This document shows, piece by piece, positions 34,147-45,912 of a stretch of 64,000 bases of DNA. Under the pieces are notes generated by a model. The model was given only the letters and a program-made list of their open reading frames with translations, was not told where the DNA came from and searched no databases. A program made the translations under genes and the position numbers. Every line of letters begins with the position of its first letter. Positions within the stretch are counted from its first letter, which is position 1. The stretch comes from Variovorax sp. 54. GTDB taxonomy: Bacteria; Pseudomonadota; Gammaproteobacteria; Burkholderiales; Burkholderiaceae_C. The stretch is taken from the NCBI RefSeq assembly GCF_002754375.1, contig NZ_PEFF01000001.1:310001-374000 (forward strand), given 5' to 3'.

Positions 34147-34560
34147 CTAGAGGCTCGCCAGTATCCCGGTCGACGTGGCCTCGGCCGCCAGCTTCCCATC
34201 GGGGTTGTAGAGCGCCGCTTCAAGAAACGCCACGCGCTTCCCGCGCCGGATCACACGCCCCTCGACGCGCCCTTCGCCAGGACCGACCTTCTCGTAGAAG
34301 CTCACCTTGATCTCCAGGCTGAAGACCGTCTGCGACTGCTCCGTGTCGTGCATGACCGCGTGGGCCATGGCGGCGTCGAGCCAGGCTGTGATGAAGCCGC
34401 CCTGGGCGATGGTGCCGTTCGTGTGGCAGTACTCGCGCCGCACCGTGAAGGCGGCCTTCAGCGTCTTGTGCTCGGCGTCCCATCCGGTCACATGGAAGTT
34501 GCCCATCGATTCGGACAGGGCCTGGCCCGAGCGGATGCGGGCTTCCAGTTCGTCGTTCAT
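34147..34560 (-). CDS. PaaI-type hotdog thioesterase
   Basis: A 137-residue acyl-CoA thioesterase of the 4HBT/PaaI group. The hotdog signature is CHTNGTIAQGGFITAWLDAA near residues 46-65, with VSFYEKVGPGEGRVEGRVIR and ALYNPDGKLAAEATST. It ends 2 bases from the convergent GrpB gene and is divergent from the TonB-like gene at 34684. Substrate is unknown. Confidence 0.85.
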   Translation of the reverse strand: MNDELEARIRSGQALSESMGNFHVTGWDAEHKTLKAAFTVRREYCHTNGTIAQGGFITAWLDAAMAHAVMHDTEQSQTVFSLEIKVSFYEKVGPGEGRVEGRVIRRGKRVAFLEAALYNPDGKLAAEATSTGILASL

Positions 34561-34683
34561 TGGTTTTGTTCGCAGCAGGTGGAGCAGCGGGCATTCTCTG
34601 CCGAAAGCGCGGGCACTACCGGGCACGGGCCCCTTCACGAATTTCAGATAAAAAGGCTGGCTCGGAGAAGAAAGAAAAAACCC

Positions 34684-35718
34684 ATGCAAAGAAACACTGG
34701 AGCGCCGAGAAGCGTGAGAACGCCTCACGCCTTGCTCGGCGCCATGATCGCCGCGCTGCTGCCGTTTGCTGGATTCACCGCGCCACAGTCCAATCAGCAA
34801 CCCGCGGCCGGTCTGCCGCCCAAGCCGGATATCTGCGCCGTCGCCATCCACGACCCGGCGCACATGATCGATGAAGGTACCCGCCAGCGCTTCACGCAGG
34901 ACTTCAACGACGGCGTGGCCAGGAACGAAGGCGGGCTCCTGCGCGATGTCTTCGACCAGCCGCCGATGGCGCTGTCCACCGTCCCACCTCGATACCCCGC
35001 ATGGGCCAGGCGCTGTGGCGTGGAAGGTCGGGTCATCATCGACCTGGTGATCGGACTGGAGGGAGAGGTGGCCCTCACCCAAGTGCTGGGCAATCCGCCG
35101 CGCGTCCTGGCCGACGCCGCCGTTCTTGCCGTGCGCCAATGGCGGTTCCAGCCGCAAACACTCGACGGCCAACCCGTCAGGGCCCGGTTTCGGCAGCCCG
35201 TCAACTTTCTCCTCACGCCCTCCACAACCGATCCTGAGGCAAGCCGCCCGCAGGCCGTCATCGGGCGGAAAAACGTCTCGCCCGAGGACGCCAGGAAATC
35301 GCTGCAGCTCAGCTACGCCAGCGCCCGGCTGGAGTCCCAACTGGGAGCAGGTGTCCGAGTCGTTGACATGCAGACGCTGGAATGGCCGTTGCTCGACTAC
35401 GTCCGCGCGGTGCAATCGCGGATGGACGCCATCGAGGTGGAGGAAGGCGCGCCCCTCGTGAACCGGAATCTGCGCGTGGCCCTCACGGTCAATGGCGACG
35501 GAAGCATTGCGAACGCCCTGGTGCTGGGCTCTGCGAACGAGGCCGCGCAACAACGGGCAGAGCAGGCGGCACGACGCGCCGCCACGCTGGGCCCGCTGCC
35601 CCGCGTGCCCGGCAGTGAAATCAAGCAGATCGTTTTCGTGCTCCCGTTCGAGACGGGGTTCGATCGATTCCCGCAGACTCCATCGAACCTGTCCCGCCCC
35701 GAGCCCGCTCAAAGGTAG
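34684..35718 (+). CDS. TonB-domain protein with two TonB/TolA-like C-terminal modules
   Basis: A 344-residue exported or membrane-anchored protein. The hydrophobic start (ALLGAMIAALLPFAGFTA, about residues 16-33) is a signal or anchor. The first TonB C-terminal domain, about residues 95-180, has STVPPRYPAWARRCGVEGRV, VIGLEGEVALTQVLGNPPRV and AVRQWRFQPQ. A second related module is at about 265-325 (RVALTVNGDGSIANALVLGS, RAATLGPLPRVPG, IKQIVFVLPF). The Pro-rich spacer of classic TonB is nearly absent, so a role as an energy transducer is doubtful. No exbB/exbD is nearby. Confidence 0.75.
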   Translation: MQRNTGAPRSVRTPHALLGAMIAALLPFAGFTAPQSNQQPAAGLPPKPDICAVAIHDPAHMIDEGTRQRFTQDFNDGVARNEGGLLRDVFDQPPMALSTVPPRYPAWARRCGVEGRVIIDLVIGLEGEVALTQVLGNPPRVLADAAVLAVRQWRFQPQTLDGQPVRARFRQPVNFLLTPSTTDPEASRPQAVIGRKNVSPEDARKSLQLSYASARLESQLGAGVRVVDMQTLEWPLLDYVRAVQSRMDAIEVEEGAPLVNRNLRVALTVNGDGSIANALVLGSANEAAQQRAEQAARRAATLGPLPRVPGSEIKQIVFVLPFETGFDRFPQTPSNLSRPEPAQR

Positions 35719-35927
35719 CGCACCTCCGCCGGTGCTTCGAACCAGTTGTTGTAGCGCGCGTCACCAAACGGCTGGACACCATCGCGCGCCGGCAGGGTAC
35801 CTCCCTCCCCCGTCTATAGGATGGGCCCGCCCGATACCGGTCGATAGGCTTGCGGCACCTGCAACCTCCGAACGGAAACGGATCTGCCCATGCGCCTCGG
35901 CCTCGGTCTCGCTTTCGGAAGCCCGCC

Positions 35928-36566
35928 ATGCCCCTGACCGCCACCCAGGTCGCCGTGGTCGAGGACGACAGCGGCATGCGCGAGCGCATCGCGCGCGTGA
36001 TCGGCGCCGACCCGGCGCTGGCGCTGGCCTTCAGCGCTTCGAACGCGGTCGACATCCTGAACTGGCTCACGGACAACCCGGTCGATGTGCTGCTGGTCGA
36101 CCTCGGCCTGCCCGACCACCCCGGCCTGCAGGTGATCCGCCAGTGCCGCCGCATGCAGCCGGCCTGCGCGGTGATGGTGCTGACGATCTTCGGCGACGAG
36201 ACCCACATGGTGCAGGCCTTCGAGGCCGGCGCACGCGGCTACCTGCTCAAGGACGGCACCGAGGCCGACCTGGCGGCGCACCTGCGCCACCTGGGCGCCG
36301 GCGGCTCCCCGCTGCCGCCGGGCATCGCGCGGCAGTTGCTGCGCCGCTGGCAGGCGTCCGACGGCGCGCCCGGGCACTTCTCGTCGCGCGAGGCCGAAGT
36401 GCTCGACCGGGTCTCTCGTGGTTTCACCTATGCCGAAATCGGCGCGCAGATGGGAGTCTCCGCATCGACGGTTCAAACCCATATTCGAAACATCTACGGC
36501 AAGCTGGATGCGCCCCCCCCCTCGGAAGCCGTGTTGGCGACCCGTCCTCCAGGCCGGCTTTCCTAG
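35928..36566 (+). CDS. Response regulator, NarL/LuxR family
   Basis: A 212-residue two-component regulator. The receiver domain (about 1-120) has the acidic pocket EDD at 12-14, phospho-acceptor Asp58 in LLVDLGLP and Lys in GYLLKDG. The LuxR-type HTH is about residues 148-205 (FSSREAEVLDRVSRGFTYAE, MGVSASTVQTHIRNIYGKL). The tail after KLDA is coded over a run of nine C (36513-36521), but the SEAV that follows fits the family, so the frame looks intact. The ATG at 35928 has GGAAG 8 bases upstream. It is 4 bases from the kinase gene downstream, its likely partner. Confidence 0.9.
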   Translation: MPLTATQVAVVEDDSGMRERIARVIGADPALALAFSASNAVDILNWLTDNPVDVLLVDLGLPDHPGLQVIRQCRRMQPACAVMVLTIFGDETHMVQAFEAGARGYLLKDGTEADLAAHLRHLGAGGSPLPPGIARQLLRRWQASDGAPGHFSSREAEVLDRVSRGFTYAEIGAQMGVSASTVQTHIRNIYGKLDAPPPSEAVLATRPPGRLS

Positions 36567-36570
36567 CCGC

Positions 36571-38439
36571 GTGAACCGCCCCGTCTTTTTCTTTCCCTCT
36601 CTGCGGGCCCTGCTGCTACTGCTGCTGTGGCTGGCTCTCGCAGCGCCCTTCGCCCATGCCGCCAACCCGCCGGGCACCACCGACGTGCGCTGGGCCGAAG
36701 CCACCCTCGAACCCGACGGCCTGCCGCTGCAGGTGCGGCAGGTGGAGCTGCCCTTTCGCTGGGACCACGAGTTTCCGGGGCGCGGCGGCAAGGCCAGCTA
36801 CCGCATCGTGCTGCCGGCGGACGCCGTTCGCGAGGGCGAAGCCCAGGCGCTGCTGATGTCGGGTCTGGGCAACCAGGTCGCGGTCTGGTTCAACGGCGCA
36901 CTGGTCGCCAACTACGGCGTGCTCGGCGACCCCACCTACGACGCCGCCAAGGCCAACCACCTGGTGCCGCTGGCCGCCGCGCTGCGGCGCGGCAACGGCC
37001 AGACGCAGGAGCTGCACATCCAGGCCACCCTGCAACGCCAGCGCGGCGGCGGGCTGGCCAGCGTGCTCTACGGACCCGAGGCCTCGCTGGCCCCGTTGCA
37101 CCGCTCGCAGCAGAACTGGCGCAACACCTCGGCCATCGTCTACGCGGTGAGCCTGCTGCTGATGGGCGGCCTGGCCGCCGGGCTGTGGCTGCGCCAGCGC
37201 GACGCGCTCTACGGCTGCTTCGCACTGGCGGCGCTCTCGGGCGTGGCGCGCAACCTCGACCGCGTGCTGACCGAAGGGCCCGTGCCCTGGCCGCTGTGGG
37301 GTGCGGTGGTGGCGGTCTGCTATGCCTGCCACATCGGACTGATCGCGCGCTTCGTGCTGCTGGTGCTCGACCGCAACCCGCCATGGCTGGTGCGCTCCAT
37401 CTACGGCGCGCTGGCGCTGTCGGTGGCGCTGGCCTGCGCCTCTTTCGCCTTTGCACTGCCGGCGCTGTGGACCACGGGCCTGGCGATCCTGCAGCTCACG
37501 AGCACCATCTGCCTGCCCTACGTGGTGCATGGGGCGCTGGTGGCCCGGCGACGCATCGCCGGCGTGCTGATGGCGGCGGGCACGCTGGCCATCCTGGCCG
37601 GGGCGCACGACCTGCTGCTGGTGCGCATGGGCCTCTTCGGCGGCGCGTACTACACGCTCACCTCGCACGCGATCTTCTTCTTCGTGATGATCCTGGCCGG
37701 CCTCGTGGTGGAGCGCTACAGCCGCACCGTGGCCGACTACCGCTCGCTCAACGCCAACCTCGCCGCGCGCGTGGCCGAGCGCGAAGAGCAGCTGCGCGGC
37801 GCCTTCGAAACCGTGCGCAAGCAGCAGGAAGAACAGGCCGTGCTGCTGGAGCGCCAGCGCATCATGCGGGAGATCCACGACGGCGTCGGCTCGCAGCTCG
37901 TGGGCTTGCTCAACGTGGTGAACCAGCCCGCGCCCGACCGCGATGTGGTCGAAGAGCACGTGAAGCTGGCGCTCGACGAGATGCGCATGGCCGTCGATTC
38001 GCTGCAGCCCATGCACGACGACCTGACGACCGTGCTGGCCACGCTGCGCTACCGCCTGCAGCCCCGGCTGGACGCCGCCGGCATCGAGCTGGTGTGGGAC
38101 GTCGCCCTCATCCCCACGCTCGCGCCCTTCGCCGCGCAGGCCGCGCTGCAACTGCAACGCATCCTGCTCGAGGCCTTCACCAACGTGCTGAAGCATGCGG
38201 GCGCCACGCGCATCGTGATGCATGTGGGCTGGCATGGCGAGCAGACGCCGCCGCTGGTGCGCATCGTGCTCACCGACAACGGCCGCGGGCTGCAGGCGAA
38301 CGAACGCCCCGGTGGCCATGGCCTCGCGAACATGCGTTCGCGGGCACAGGCCATCGGGGCGCGGTTGCAGATCGAGCGGGCCGACGCGCAGACCGGTGGC
38401 ACGCGCGTCTCGCTCGACTGGCCCTGCGCGCTGCCCTGA
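36571..38439 (+). CDS. 7TMR-DISM sensor histidine kinase (NarL-type, HisKA_3)
   Basis: A 622-residue membrane kinase. A signal-like first helix (residues about 8-30) precedes an extracytoplasmic domain (about 31-185, PFRWDHEFPGRGGKASYRIV). Seven transmembrane helices follow (about 190-390) and then a coiled coil (VAEREEQLRGAFETVRKQQE). The HisKA_3 dimerisation domain has phospho-His436 in MREIHDGVGSQLVGLLN. The ATPase domain has LLEAFTNVLKHAGATR (N box), LTDNGRGLQ and GGHGLANMRSRA. The start is GTG at 36571, 4 bases after the regulator stop. The periplasmic 7TMR-DISM input suggests sensing of a small ligand or sugar; the ligand is unknown. Confidence 0.9.
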   Translation: MNRPVFFFPSLRALLLLLLWLALAAPFAHAANPPGTTDVRWAEATLEPDGLPLQVRQVELPFRWDHEFPGRGGKASYRIVLPADAVREGEAQALLMSGLGNQVAVWFNGALVANYGVLGDPTYDAAKANHLVPLAAALRRGNGQTQELHIQATLQRQRGGGLASVLYGPEASLAPLHRSQQNWRNTSAIVYAVSLLLMGGLAAGLWLRQRDALYGCFALAALSGVARNLDRVLTEGPVPWPLWGAVVAVCYACHIGLIARFVLLVLDRNPPWLVRSIYGALALSVALACASFAFALPALWTTGLAILQLTSTICLPYVVHGALVARRRIAGVLMAAGTLAILAGAHDLLLVRMGLFGGAYYTLTSHAIFFFVMILAGLVVERYSRTVADYRSLNANLAARVAEREEQLRGAFETVRKQQEEQAVLLERQRIMREIHDGVGSQLVGLLNVVNQPAPDRDVVEEHVKLALDEMRMAVDSLQPMHDDLTTVLATLRYRLQPRLDAAGIELVWDVALIPTLAPFAAQAALQLQRILLEAFTNVLKHAGATRIVMHVGWHGEQTPPLVRIVLTDNGRGLQANERPGGHGLANMRSRAQAIGARLQIERADAQTGGTRVSLDWPCALP

Positions 38440-38457
38440 GCGCGCCAGATCGGCCGG

Positions 38458-39945
38458 TCAGCCCAGGCGCACCGGCACGAAGATCTTGTCCTCGCCGCGC
38501 TGGATCAACAGCGCCACCGACTTGTCCGCCTTGGCCACCGCCTGGCGCACCTGCTCCAGGCTCTTGGCCGGCGTGCCATTGATCGCCAGCAGCACGTCGC
38601 CGGCCTGCACCCCGGCCATCGCCGACGGGCCGGCCACGTCCTCGATCAGCAGACCGCCGTCGATCGACGCTGCGCGCTGTTCCTGCGGCTGCAGCGGACG
38701 CAGCGCGAGGCCGAGCTTGCCTTGCCCCGCCGTGTTGTCGGCCTTGGCAACCTGCGCCGGCTTGTCGCTCGCATCACCGAGCTTGGCCTGCAGCTCCTGG
38801 CGCTCGCCCTGGCGCCACACCTCGAGCGTGACCTTCTTGCCCGGCGCCTGTTGGCCGATCACGGCCGGCAGATCGCCCGACGACACGATGGCCTGGCCGT
38901 CGACCTTGCGGATCACGTCGCCCGCCTTCAGGCCCGCATGGTCGCCGGGGCCGCCCTTCTCGATGTTCGAGACCAGCGCGCCCTCGGGCTTGTCGAGCTT
39001 GAACGAATCGGCGAAGGCCTGGTTCACCTCCTGCACCGCCACGCCCAGGCGCGCATGCGTGGCCTTGCCGGTGGCGACGATCTGGTCCTTCACCTGCACG
39101 GCCACGTCGATCGGAATGGCGAACGACACGCCCTGGTAACCGCCGCTGCGGCTGTAGATTTGCGAGTTGATGCCGACCACCTCGCCGCGCGCATTGAGCA
39201 GCGGCCCGCCCGAGTTGCCGGGGTTCACGGCCACGTCGGTCTGGATGAAGGGCACGTAGCTGTCGTCGGGCAGCGAACGGCCCTTGGCGCTCACCACGCC
39301 GGCCGTTACCGTGTTCTCGAAGCCGAAGGGCGAGCCGATGGCCAGCACCCATTCGCCGACCTTCAGGTCCTTGGTGTTGCCCAGCGCGAGCACGGGCAGG
39401 TTCTTCGCGTCGATCTTGAGCACCGCGATGTCGGTCTTGGCGTCAGCACCGAGCACCTTGGCGCGGTACTCGCGGCGGTCGGTCAGCTTGACGGTGACTT
39501 CCTTCGCATCCTTCACCACGTGGGCGTTGGTCATGATGATCCCGCTCGGGTCCACGATGAAGCCCGAGCCCTGCGAGCGCACCGGCACGGCGCGCTGCTG
39601 TTGCTGTTGTTGGCCGCGCGGTCCCATCTGCCCCTGGAAGTGACGGAAGAACTGGAACATCGGATCGTCCGGGTCGATGCCCTGCAGCTGCGCCATGGTG
39701 TCGTCGTCCGGGGCTTTCTCGGTGCCGGTCACGCTGATGTTGACCACGGCCGGGCCGTCACGCGAGGTGATGGTCGAGAAGTCGGGCAAGGTGACCATCG
39801 CGGCGGGCGCGGCCACGGCGGCAGCGGTGGCCGGCGCACCCACGGCGCGGGCGCTGGTGTAGGCCCCGGCGCCGACGGCACCGATCACACCGGCGGCGGC
39901 CAGCGCGATCACGAGGGCACGGGGGGAAGTCAAGGCGGTTTTCAT
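38458..39945 (-). CDS. Do/DegQ-type periplasmic serine protease
   Basis: A 495-residue HtrA-family protease and chaperone of the periplasm. The N-terminal signal/anchor (ALVIALAAAGVIGAVGAGAY) is followed by a Q-rich linker, then the trypsin-like domain with His about 139 (TNAHVV), Asp about 171 (KTDIAV) and Ser about 243 (GNSGGP). Two PDZ domains lie at about 290-370 (LGVAVQEVNQAFADSFKL) and 410-490 (DVLLAINGTPAKSLEQV). The ATG at 39945 has AGGAA 8 bases ahead. It follows the sensor kinase gene by 76 bases on the same strand, so the two-component system may control envelope stress protease levels. Confidence 0.93.
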   Translation of the reverse strand: MKTALTSPRALVIALAAAGVIGAVGAGAYTSARAVGAPATAAAVAAPAAMVTLPDFSTITSRDGPAVVNISVTGTEKAPDDDTMAQLQGIDPDDPMFQFFRHFQGQMGPRGQQQQQQRAVPVRSQGSGFIVDPSGIIMTNAHVVKDAKEVTVKLTDRREYRAKVLGADAKTDIAVLKIDAKNLPVLALGNTKDLKVGEWVLAIGSPFGFENTVTAGVVSAKGRSLPDDSYVPFIQTDVAVNPGNSGGPLLNARGEVVGINSQIYSRSGGYQGVSFAIPIDVAVQVKDQIVATGKATHARLGVAVQEVNQAFADSFKLDKPEGALVSNIEKGGPGDHAGLKAGDVIRKVDGQAIVSSGDLPAVIGQQAPGKKVTLEVWRQGERQELQAKLGDASDKPAQVAKADNTAGQGKLGLALRPLQPQEQRAASIDGGLLIEDVAGPSAMAGVQAGDVLLAINGTPAKSLEQVRQAVAKADKSVALLIQRGEDKIFVPVRLG

Positions 39946-40021
39946 TCTTCGATTCCTTTCAATCCTGCGCCGGAGCGCAAACACGATGAAAGGAATGTCG
40001 CGGCCTTGACTTAGGCGTCGC

Positions 40022-41377
40022 TTAAACGGAATCCACTTTCTCTCGGGGAGCGAACACCACGCGCACGCACAGCCCGCCGAGGCTCTCAGACTTTTCCAAC
40101 GCCACCGTGGCGCCATGCAGGTCGGCGATCGACTTCACGATCGCCAACCCCAACCCGCTGCCCGGCGCCTGCGGCTCGCCCGAGCGATAGAACCGATCGA
40201 GCACGCGCGCACGCTCGGCCTCGGGCAAGCCGGGGCCGCTGTCGTCCACGCGCAGCTCCACCGCATCGGCGCGCTTCACGATGCCGACATCGACCCGCCC
40301 TTCTTCGGGCGTGTACTTCACGGCGTTGTCGATCAGGTTGCGCAACAGCATGCGCAGCGCCTCGGGCTGGCCGCTCACCGTCGCGCCCGCGTCGGCCTGC
40401 GCGACGCCGATGTCGATGCGGCGCGCCTGCGCGGCCGCCACCGCATCGGAAATCGCCAGGCGCGCCACCTCGGCCAGATCGACCGTCTCGGGCTTCGCGC
40501 CCGCAGCCATGCTGGCCTCGTGGCGGGCCAGCGCCAGCATCTGCTCGACGAGACGCGTGGCGCGGTCGATGCCGGCCGACAACCGGCTCACGGCCAGCGT
40601 GCGCGCCGCGTCATCAGGCGCGCGCTGCAGGCCTTGCACCTGCAGCTTGAGCGCCGCCAGCGGCGAACGCAGTTCATGCGCGGCATCGGCCACGAAGTGC
40701 TTCTGTGCGTCGAAGGCATGGCGCACGCGGCCGAACAGCAGGTTGAGTTCCTGCACCAGCGGGCGCACTTCTTCGGGCAGGTTCTCCTCGCTCACGGGCG
40801 AGAGGTCGTCCGCTTGCCGCGATGCCACCTGCCGGCGCACGCGAGCCACCGGCGCCAGCGACAGGCTCACCACCCACCACACGACCAGCATCAAGAGCGG
40901 CGCCATCAGCGCCACGGGCACGATGGTGCGCAGCGCGAGCGAGCCGGCCATGTTCCGCCGTGCCGCCATGTCCTGCGCCACCTGGATCACCAGCCCGCGC
41001 GTCTGCATCGAGAACACGCGGTAGGTCGTGCCGCGTGCGCGCACGTCGGCAAAGCCCAGCACCGCGAGCTGCGGCAGCGCCGCTTCTTCGGCCGACTCGA
41101 AGATGCGCACGCCGTCGACGGTCCACACCTGCACCACGAATTCGAAGTTCTGCTCAGCGCCGCCGAGCCCACCCACGGCAGCGCTAGGCGGCAGCCCCGC
41201 GCGCAGCGACAGCGCCATCTGCTGCATGTGGTAATCGAAGATGTCGTCGGCCTCTTTCAGCACCGTGCGGTAGGCCACCAGCGCCTGCGCACCGGCCGCG
41301 AGCACGATGGCCGCGAGCAAGAACACCAGCAGCCGCGCGCGCAGCGATCCAGTCCATCGCATCACGCGGCGCATCAT
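40022..41377 (-). CDS. Sensor histidine kinase, QseC/PmrB-like
   Basis: A 451-residue inner-membrane kinase. Transmembrane helix 1 is about residues 10-33 (LLVFLLAAIVLAAGAQALVA), a periplasmic 2CSK-N-type domain follows, and helix 2 (IVPVALMAPLLMLVVWWVVS) leads to a HAMP-like segment. Phospho-His is about 234 in DAAHELRSPLAALK. The ATPase domain shows LLRNLIDNAVKYTPEEGRVD, DSGPGLP and GSGLGLAIVKSIA. The ATG at 41377 overlaps the regulator stop (ATGA). The signal is unknown; QseC-type naming rests on overall architecture. Confidence 0.9.
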   Translation of the reverse strand: MMRRVMRWTGSLRARLLVFLLAAIVLAAGAQALVAYRTVLKEADDIFDYHMQQMALSLRAGLPPSAAVGGLGGAEQNFEFVVQVWTVDGVRIFESAEEAALPQLAVLGFADVRARGTTYRVFSMQTRGLVIQVAQDMAARRNMAGSLALRTIVPVALMAPLLMLVVWWVVSLSLAPVARVRRQVASRQADDLSPVSEENLPEEVRPLVQELNLLFGRVRHAFDAQKHFVADAAHELRSPLAALKLQVQGLQRAPDDAARTLAVSRLSAGIDRATRLVEQMLALARHEASMAAGAKPETVDLAEVARLAISDAVAAAQARRIDIGVAQADAGATVSGQPEALRMLLRNLIDNAVKYTPEEGRVDVGIVKRADAVELRVDDSGPGLPEAERARVLDRFYRSGEPQAPGSGLGLAIVKSIADLHGATVALEKSESLGGLCVRVVFAPREKVDSV

Positions 41378-42033
41378 GCCTTGGGCACCATGTAGCCGAC
41401 GCCTCGCACGTTGCGGATCAGCTCCGCGCCGAGCTTCTTGCGCAGCCCGTGCACATACACCTCGACCGCGTTGCTGCTGATCTCGTCCTTCCAGCCGTAG
41501 AGCTTTTCTTCGAGCTGCGCGCGCGAGAGCACCATGCCCGGGCGGGCCAGCAGCGGCTCGAGCACCGCCCATTCGCGCGCCGACAGCACCACCGGTTCGC
41601 CGTTCACCGCGACCTCGCGCGTGGCAGGGTTGATGCTGACGCCCATGTGCTCGTACACCGGTTCGGCGCGACCGGACGCGCGCCGCAGCAAGGCCCGGAT
41701 GCGCGCCAGCAGCTCGTCGAGGTCATAGGGCTTGAGCACGTAGTCGTCGGCACCGGCGTCGAGGCCTTCGATGCGCTGCTGCACCGAGTCGCGCGCGGTG
41801 GCGATCAGCACCGGCATGCGCTGCTTGCGCGCACGCAGCGCGCGCAGCACTTCCAGGCCGTCGCGGCGCGGCACGCCCAGATCGAGCAGCACGAGGTCGT
41901 ACTGCTGGGTGCGCAATGCCGATTCGGCGGCGTCGCCGTCTTTCACCCAATCGACGGCGTACTGCTCAGCCCGTAACAGGTCGAGCACGGCTTCGCCGAT
42001 CATCACGTCGTCTTCGAGAAGCAGGAGTCGCAT
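41374..42033 (-). CDS. Response regulator, OmpR/QseB family
   Basis: A 219-residue regulator. The receiver has acidic residues EDD at 7-9, Asp51 in LVLLDLGVP and Lys in DDYVLKPYDLDELLARI. The winged-helix DNA-binding domain at about 125-218 has LSAREWAVLEPLLARPGMVL, NAVEVYVHGLRKKLG and IRNVRGVGYMV. It is the first gene of a regulator-kinase-protease run on the minus strand and is co-translated with the kinase. Confidence 0.92.
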   Translation of the reverse strand: MRLLLLEDDVMIGEAVLDLLRAEQYAVDWVKDGDAAESALRTQQYDLVLLDLGVPRRDGLEVLRALRARKQRMPVLIATARDSVQQRIEGLDAGADDYVLKPYDLDELLARIRALLRRASGRAEPVYEHMGVSINPATREVAVNGEPVVLSAREWAVLEPLLARPGMVLSRAQLEEKLYGWKDEISSNAVEVYVHGLRKKLGAELIRNVRGVGYMVPKA

Positions 42034-42096
42034 GGTGGATGTCCGTTGTCGGGGGTTCGAGGCCGCGCCGGCGCCGAAAGTTCAGCGCGCCTCAGT

Positions 42097-44598
<2,502 letters not shown>

Positions 44599-44617
44599 GA
44601 GGTCGGTGCCTTTCGGG

Positions 44618-44980
44618 TCAGGGACAAACGGCCTCGACGTTGTTGCCGTCGGGGTCGATGAGGAAGGCCGCGTAGTAGGTCGGGCTGTAGTCGGCGCGCG
44701 GCCCTGCGCCGCCGTTGTCGGTGCCGCCGGCTTTCAACCCGGCTTTGTGGAACGCGGCGACGGCTGCGTGGTCGGGCGCGCGGAATGCGATGTGCGTGCC
44801 CGGGCCCTTGGCATCTTTCGCGGCGTAGAGCCACAGCGCCGGTTCGCCGGCGGGGCCGAGGCCGGCGTAGCTTTCGTCGTCGTGGGAGCCCAGCACGTGG
44901 CCGAGCGGCGCGAGCGCGGCTTCGTAGAAGCGCCGGCTCGCGGCGAGGTCTTTGACTTTCAGTCCGATGTGGTCGTACAT
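44618..44980 (-). CDS. VOC-family protein (glyoxalase/dioxygenase fold)
   Basis: A 120-residue vicinal-oxygen-chelate protein. It starts [20 protein letters not shown] (metal-ligand His4) and contains [20 protein letters not shown] and [18 protein letters not shown], with the family Glu near the end. The substrate is unknown. It lies 19 bases before the SRPBCC gene, and its 5' end overlaps the AraC gene by 22 bases. Confidence 0.88.
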   Translation of the reverse strand: MYDHIGLKVKDLAASRRFYEAALAPLGHVLGSHDDESYAGLGPAGEPALWLYAAKDAKGPGTHIAFRAPDHAAVAAFHKAGLKAGGTDNGGAGPRADYSPTYYAAFLIDPDGNNVEAVCP

Positions 44981-45873
44981 GGCGATGACTTTCTGCTTGA
45001 AGGGTGGATCAAGCGGTCATCGTGAAGCAGCGCGGCCAGGCGGTCTTGGAAAATCTTGCGGTCGCCCTTGGCAGCGAGCCGGAAGCCGCGTGGCGACACG
45101 CCGGCCGCGCGATGGAAGGTGCGCACGAAGTTGCTCAGGTCGGCAAAGCCGGCCTCGAAAGCGACCTCGGTCACGGAAAGATCGCTGTCCGCCAGCAGGC
45201 GCGCGGCGCGACGCAGCCGGGAGCGCACGAGGTACTGGTGCGGTGTGACGCCGAGCACCTGGGAGAACAGCCGCAGGAAGTGGAAGGCGCTCAGGCCCGC
45301 CTGCGCGGCCGCGTCTTCCAGGCCGATCTCGCCCGCTGCGTGGGCCTCGATCCACGTCGCGGCCTCGACTGCGCGGCGTCGGTCGCGCGGCGTGGCCGAC
45401 GGCGGCGCTGTGGGTTTGCCGCGCCCTTTCACCACGTCGAGGAAACGGCTGGCGAAGCCCATGCCCAGCTCGTCCAGGCCCACGTCGCTGCCGCCTTCGA
45501 CCGCGACCTGCGCGAGTTCACCGAGCACCATGAGTTCGGGCAGCGGCGGCAGCCCCGAGGCATGCCAGCTGCGCCGGTCGCCGCCGATCAGGTCGACGAA
45601 GCCCGGCGAGAAGTGGAACGACAGGCACTCGTCGCCGCAGGCGAAGTGCTCGTGGGTGCAGACGTAGTCGTCGCCCGGTGCTCCGACCAGCACCGAACCG
45701 GCCACCAGTTCGTAGTCGCGGCCGAGCGCGCGGCAGCCGAAGCTGCCCTTGCGCACGTACGAGACCGAGTGCGTCTCGTGCATCTCGGTGAACGGCGCCG
45801 CGCCGACACCCGCATCGCAGCGGTAGGTCGAAACGCGGATCGCGTCGGTCTGCAGTTCGGTGGTGACACGCAT
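44959..45873 (-). CDS. AraC-family transcriptional regulator
   Basis: A 304-residue regulator. An N-terminal cupin-like sensing region (about 1-150, [20 protein letters not shown]) precedes a linker and two HTH motifs at about 175-275 ([30 protein letters not shown] helix then [20 protein letters not shown]). It overlaps the VOC gene and probably controls the VOC/SRPBCC pair and itself. Confidence 0.88.
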   Translation of the reverse strand: MRVTTELQTDAIRVSTYRCDAGVGAAPFTEMHETHSVSYVRKGSFGCRALGRDYELVAGSVLVGAPGDDYVCTHEHFACGDECLSFHFSPGFVDLIGGDRRSWHASGLPPLPELMVLGELAQVAVEGGSDVGLDELGMGFASRFLDVVKGRGKPTAPPSATPRDRRRAVEAATWIEAHAAGEIGLEDAAAQAGLSAFHFLRLFSQVLGVTPHQYLVRSRLRRAARLLADSDLSVTEVAFEAGFADLSNFVRTFHRAAGVSPRGFRLAAKGDRKIFQDRLAALLHDDRLIHPSSRKSSPCTTTSD

Positions 45874-45912
45874 GATGACTTTCGTCGCCCTTCGATCACC
45901 GGCCAGTGGCGC

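Noticed and set aside
36513..36521. Run of nine C near the end of the LuxR-type response regulator, suspected frameshift
   Set aside because: The residues after the run (SEAV) still fit the family end and the length is normal, so the frame seems intact.
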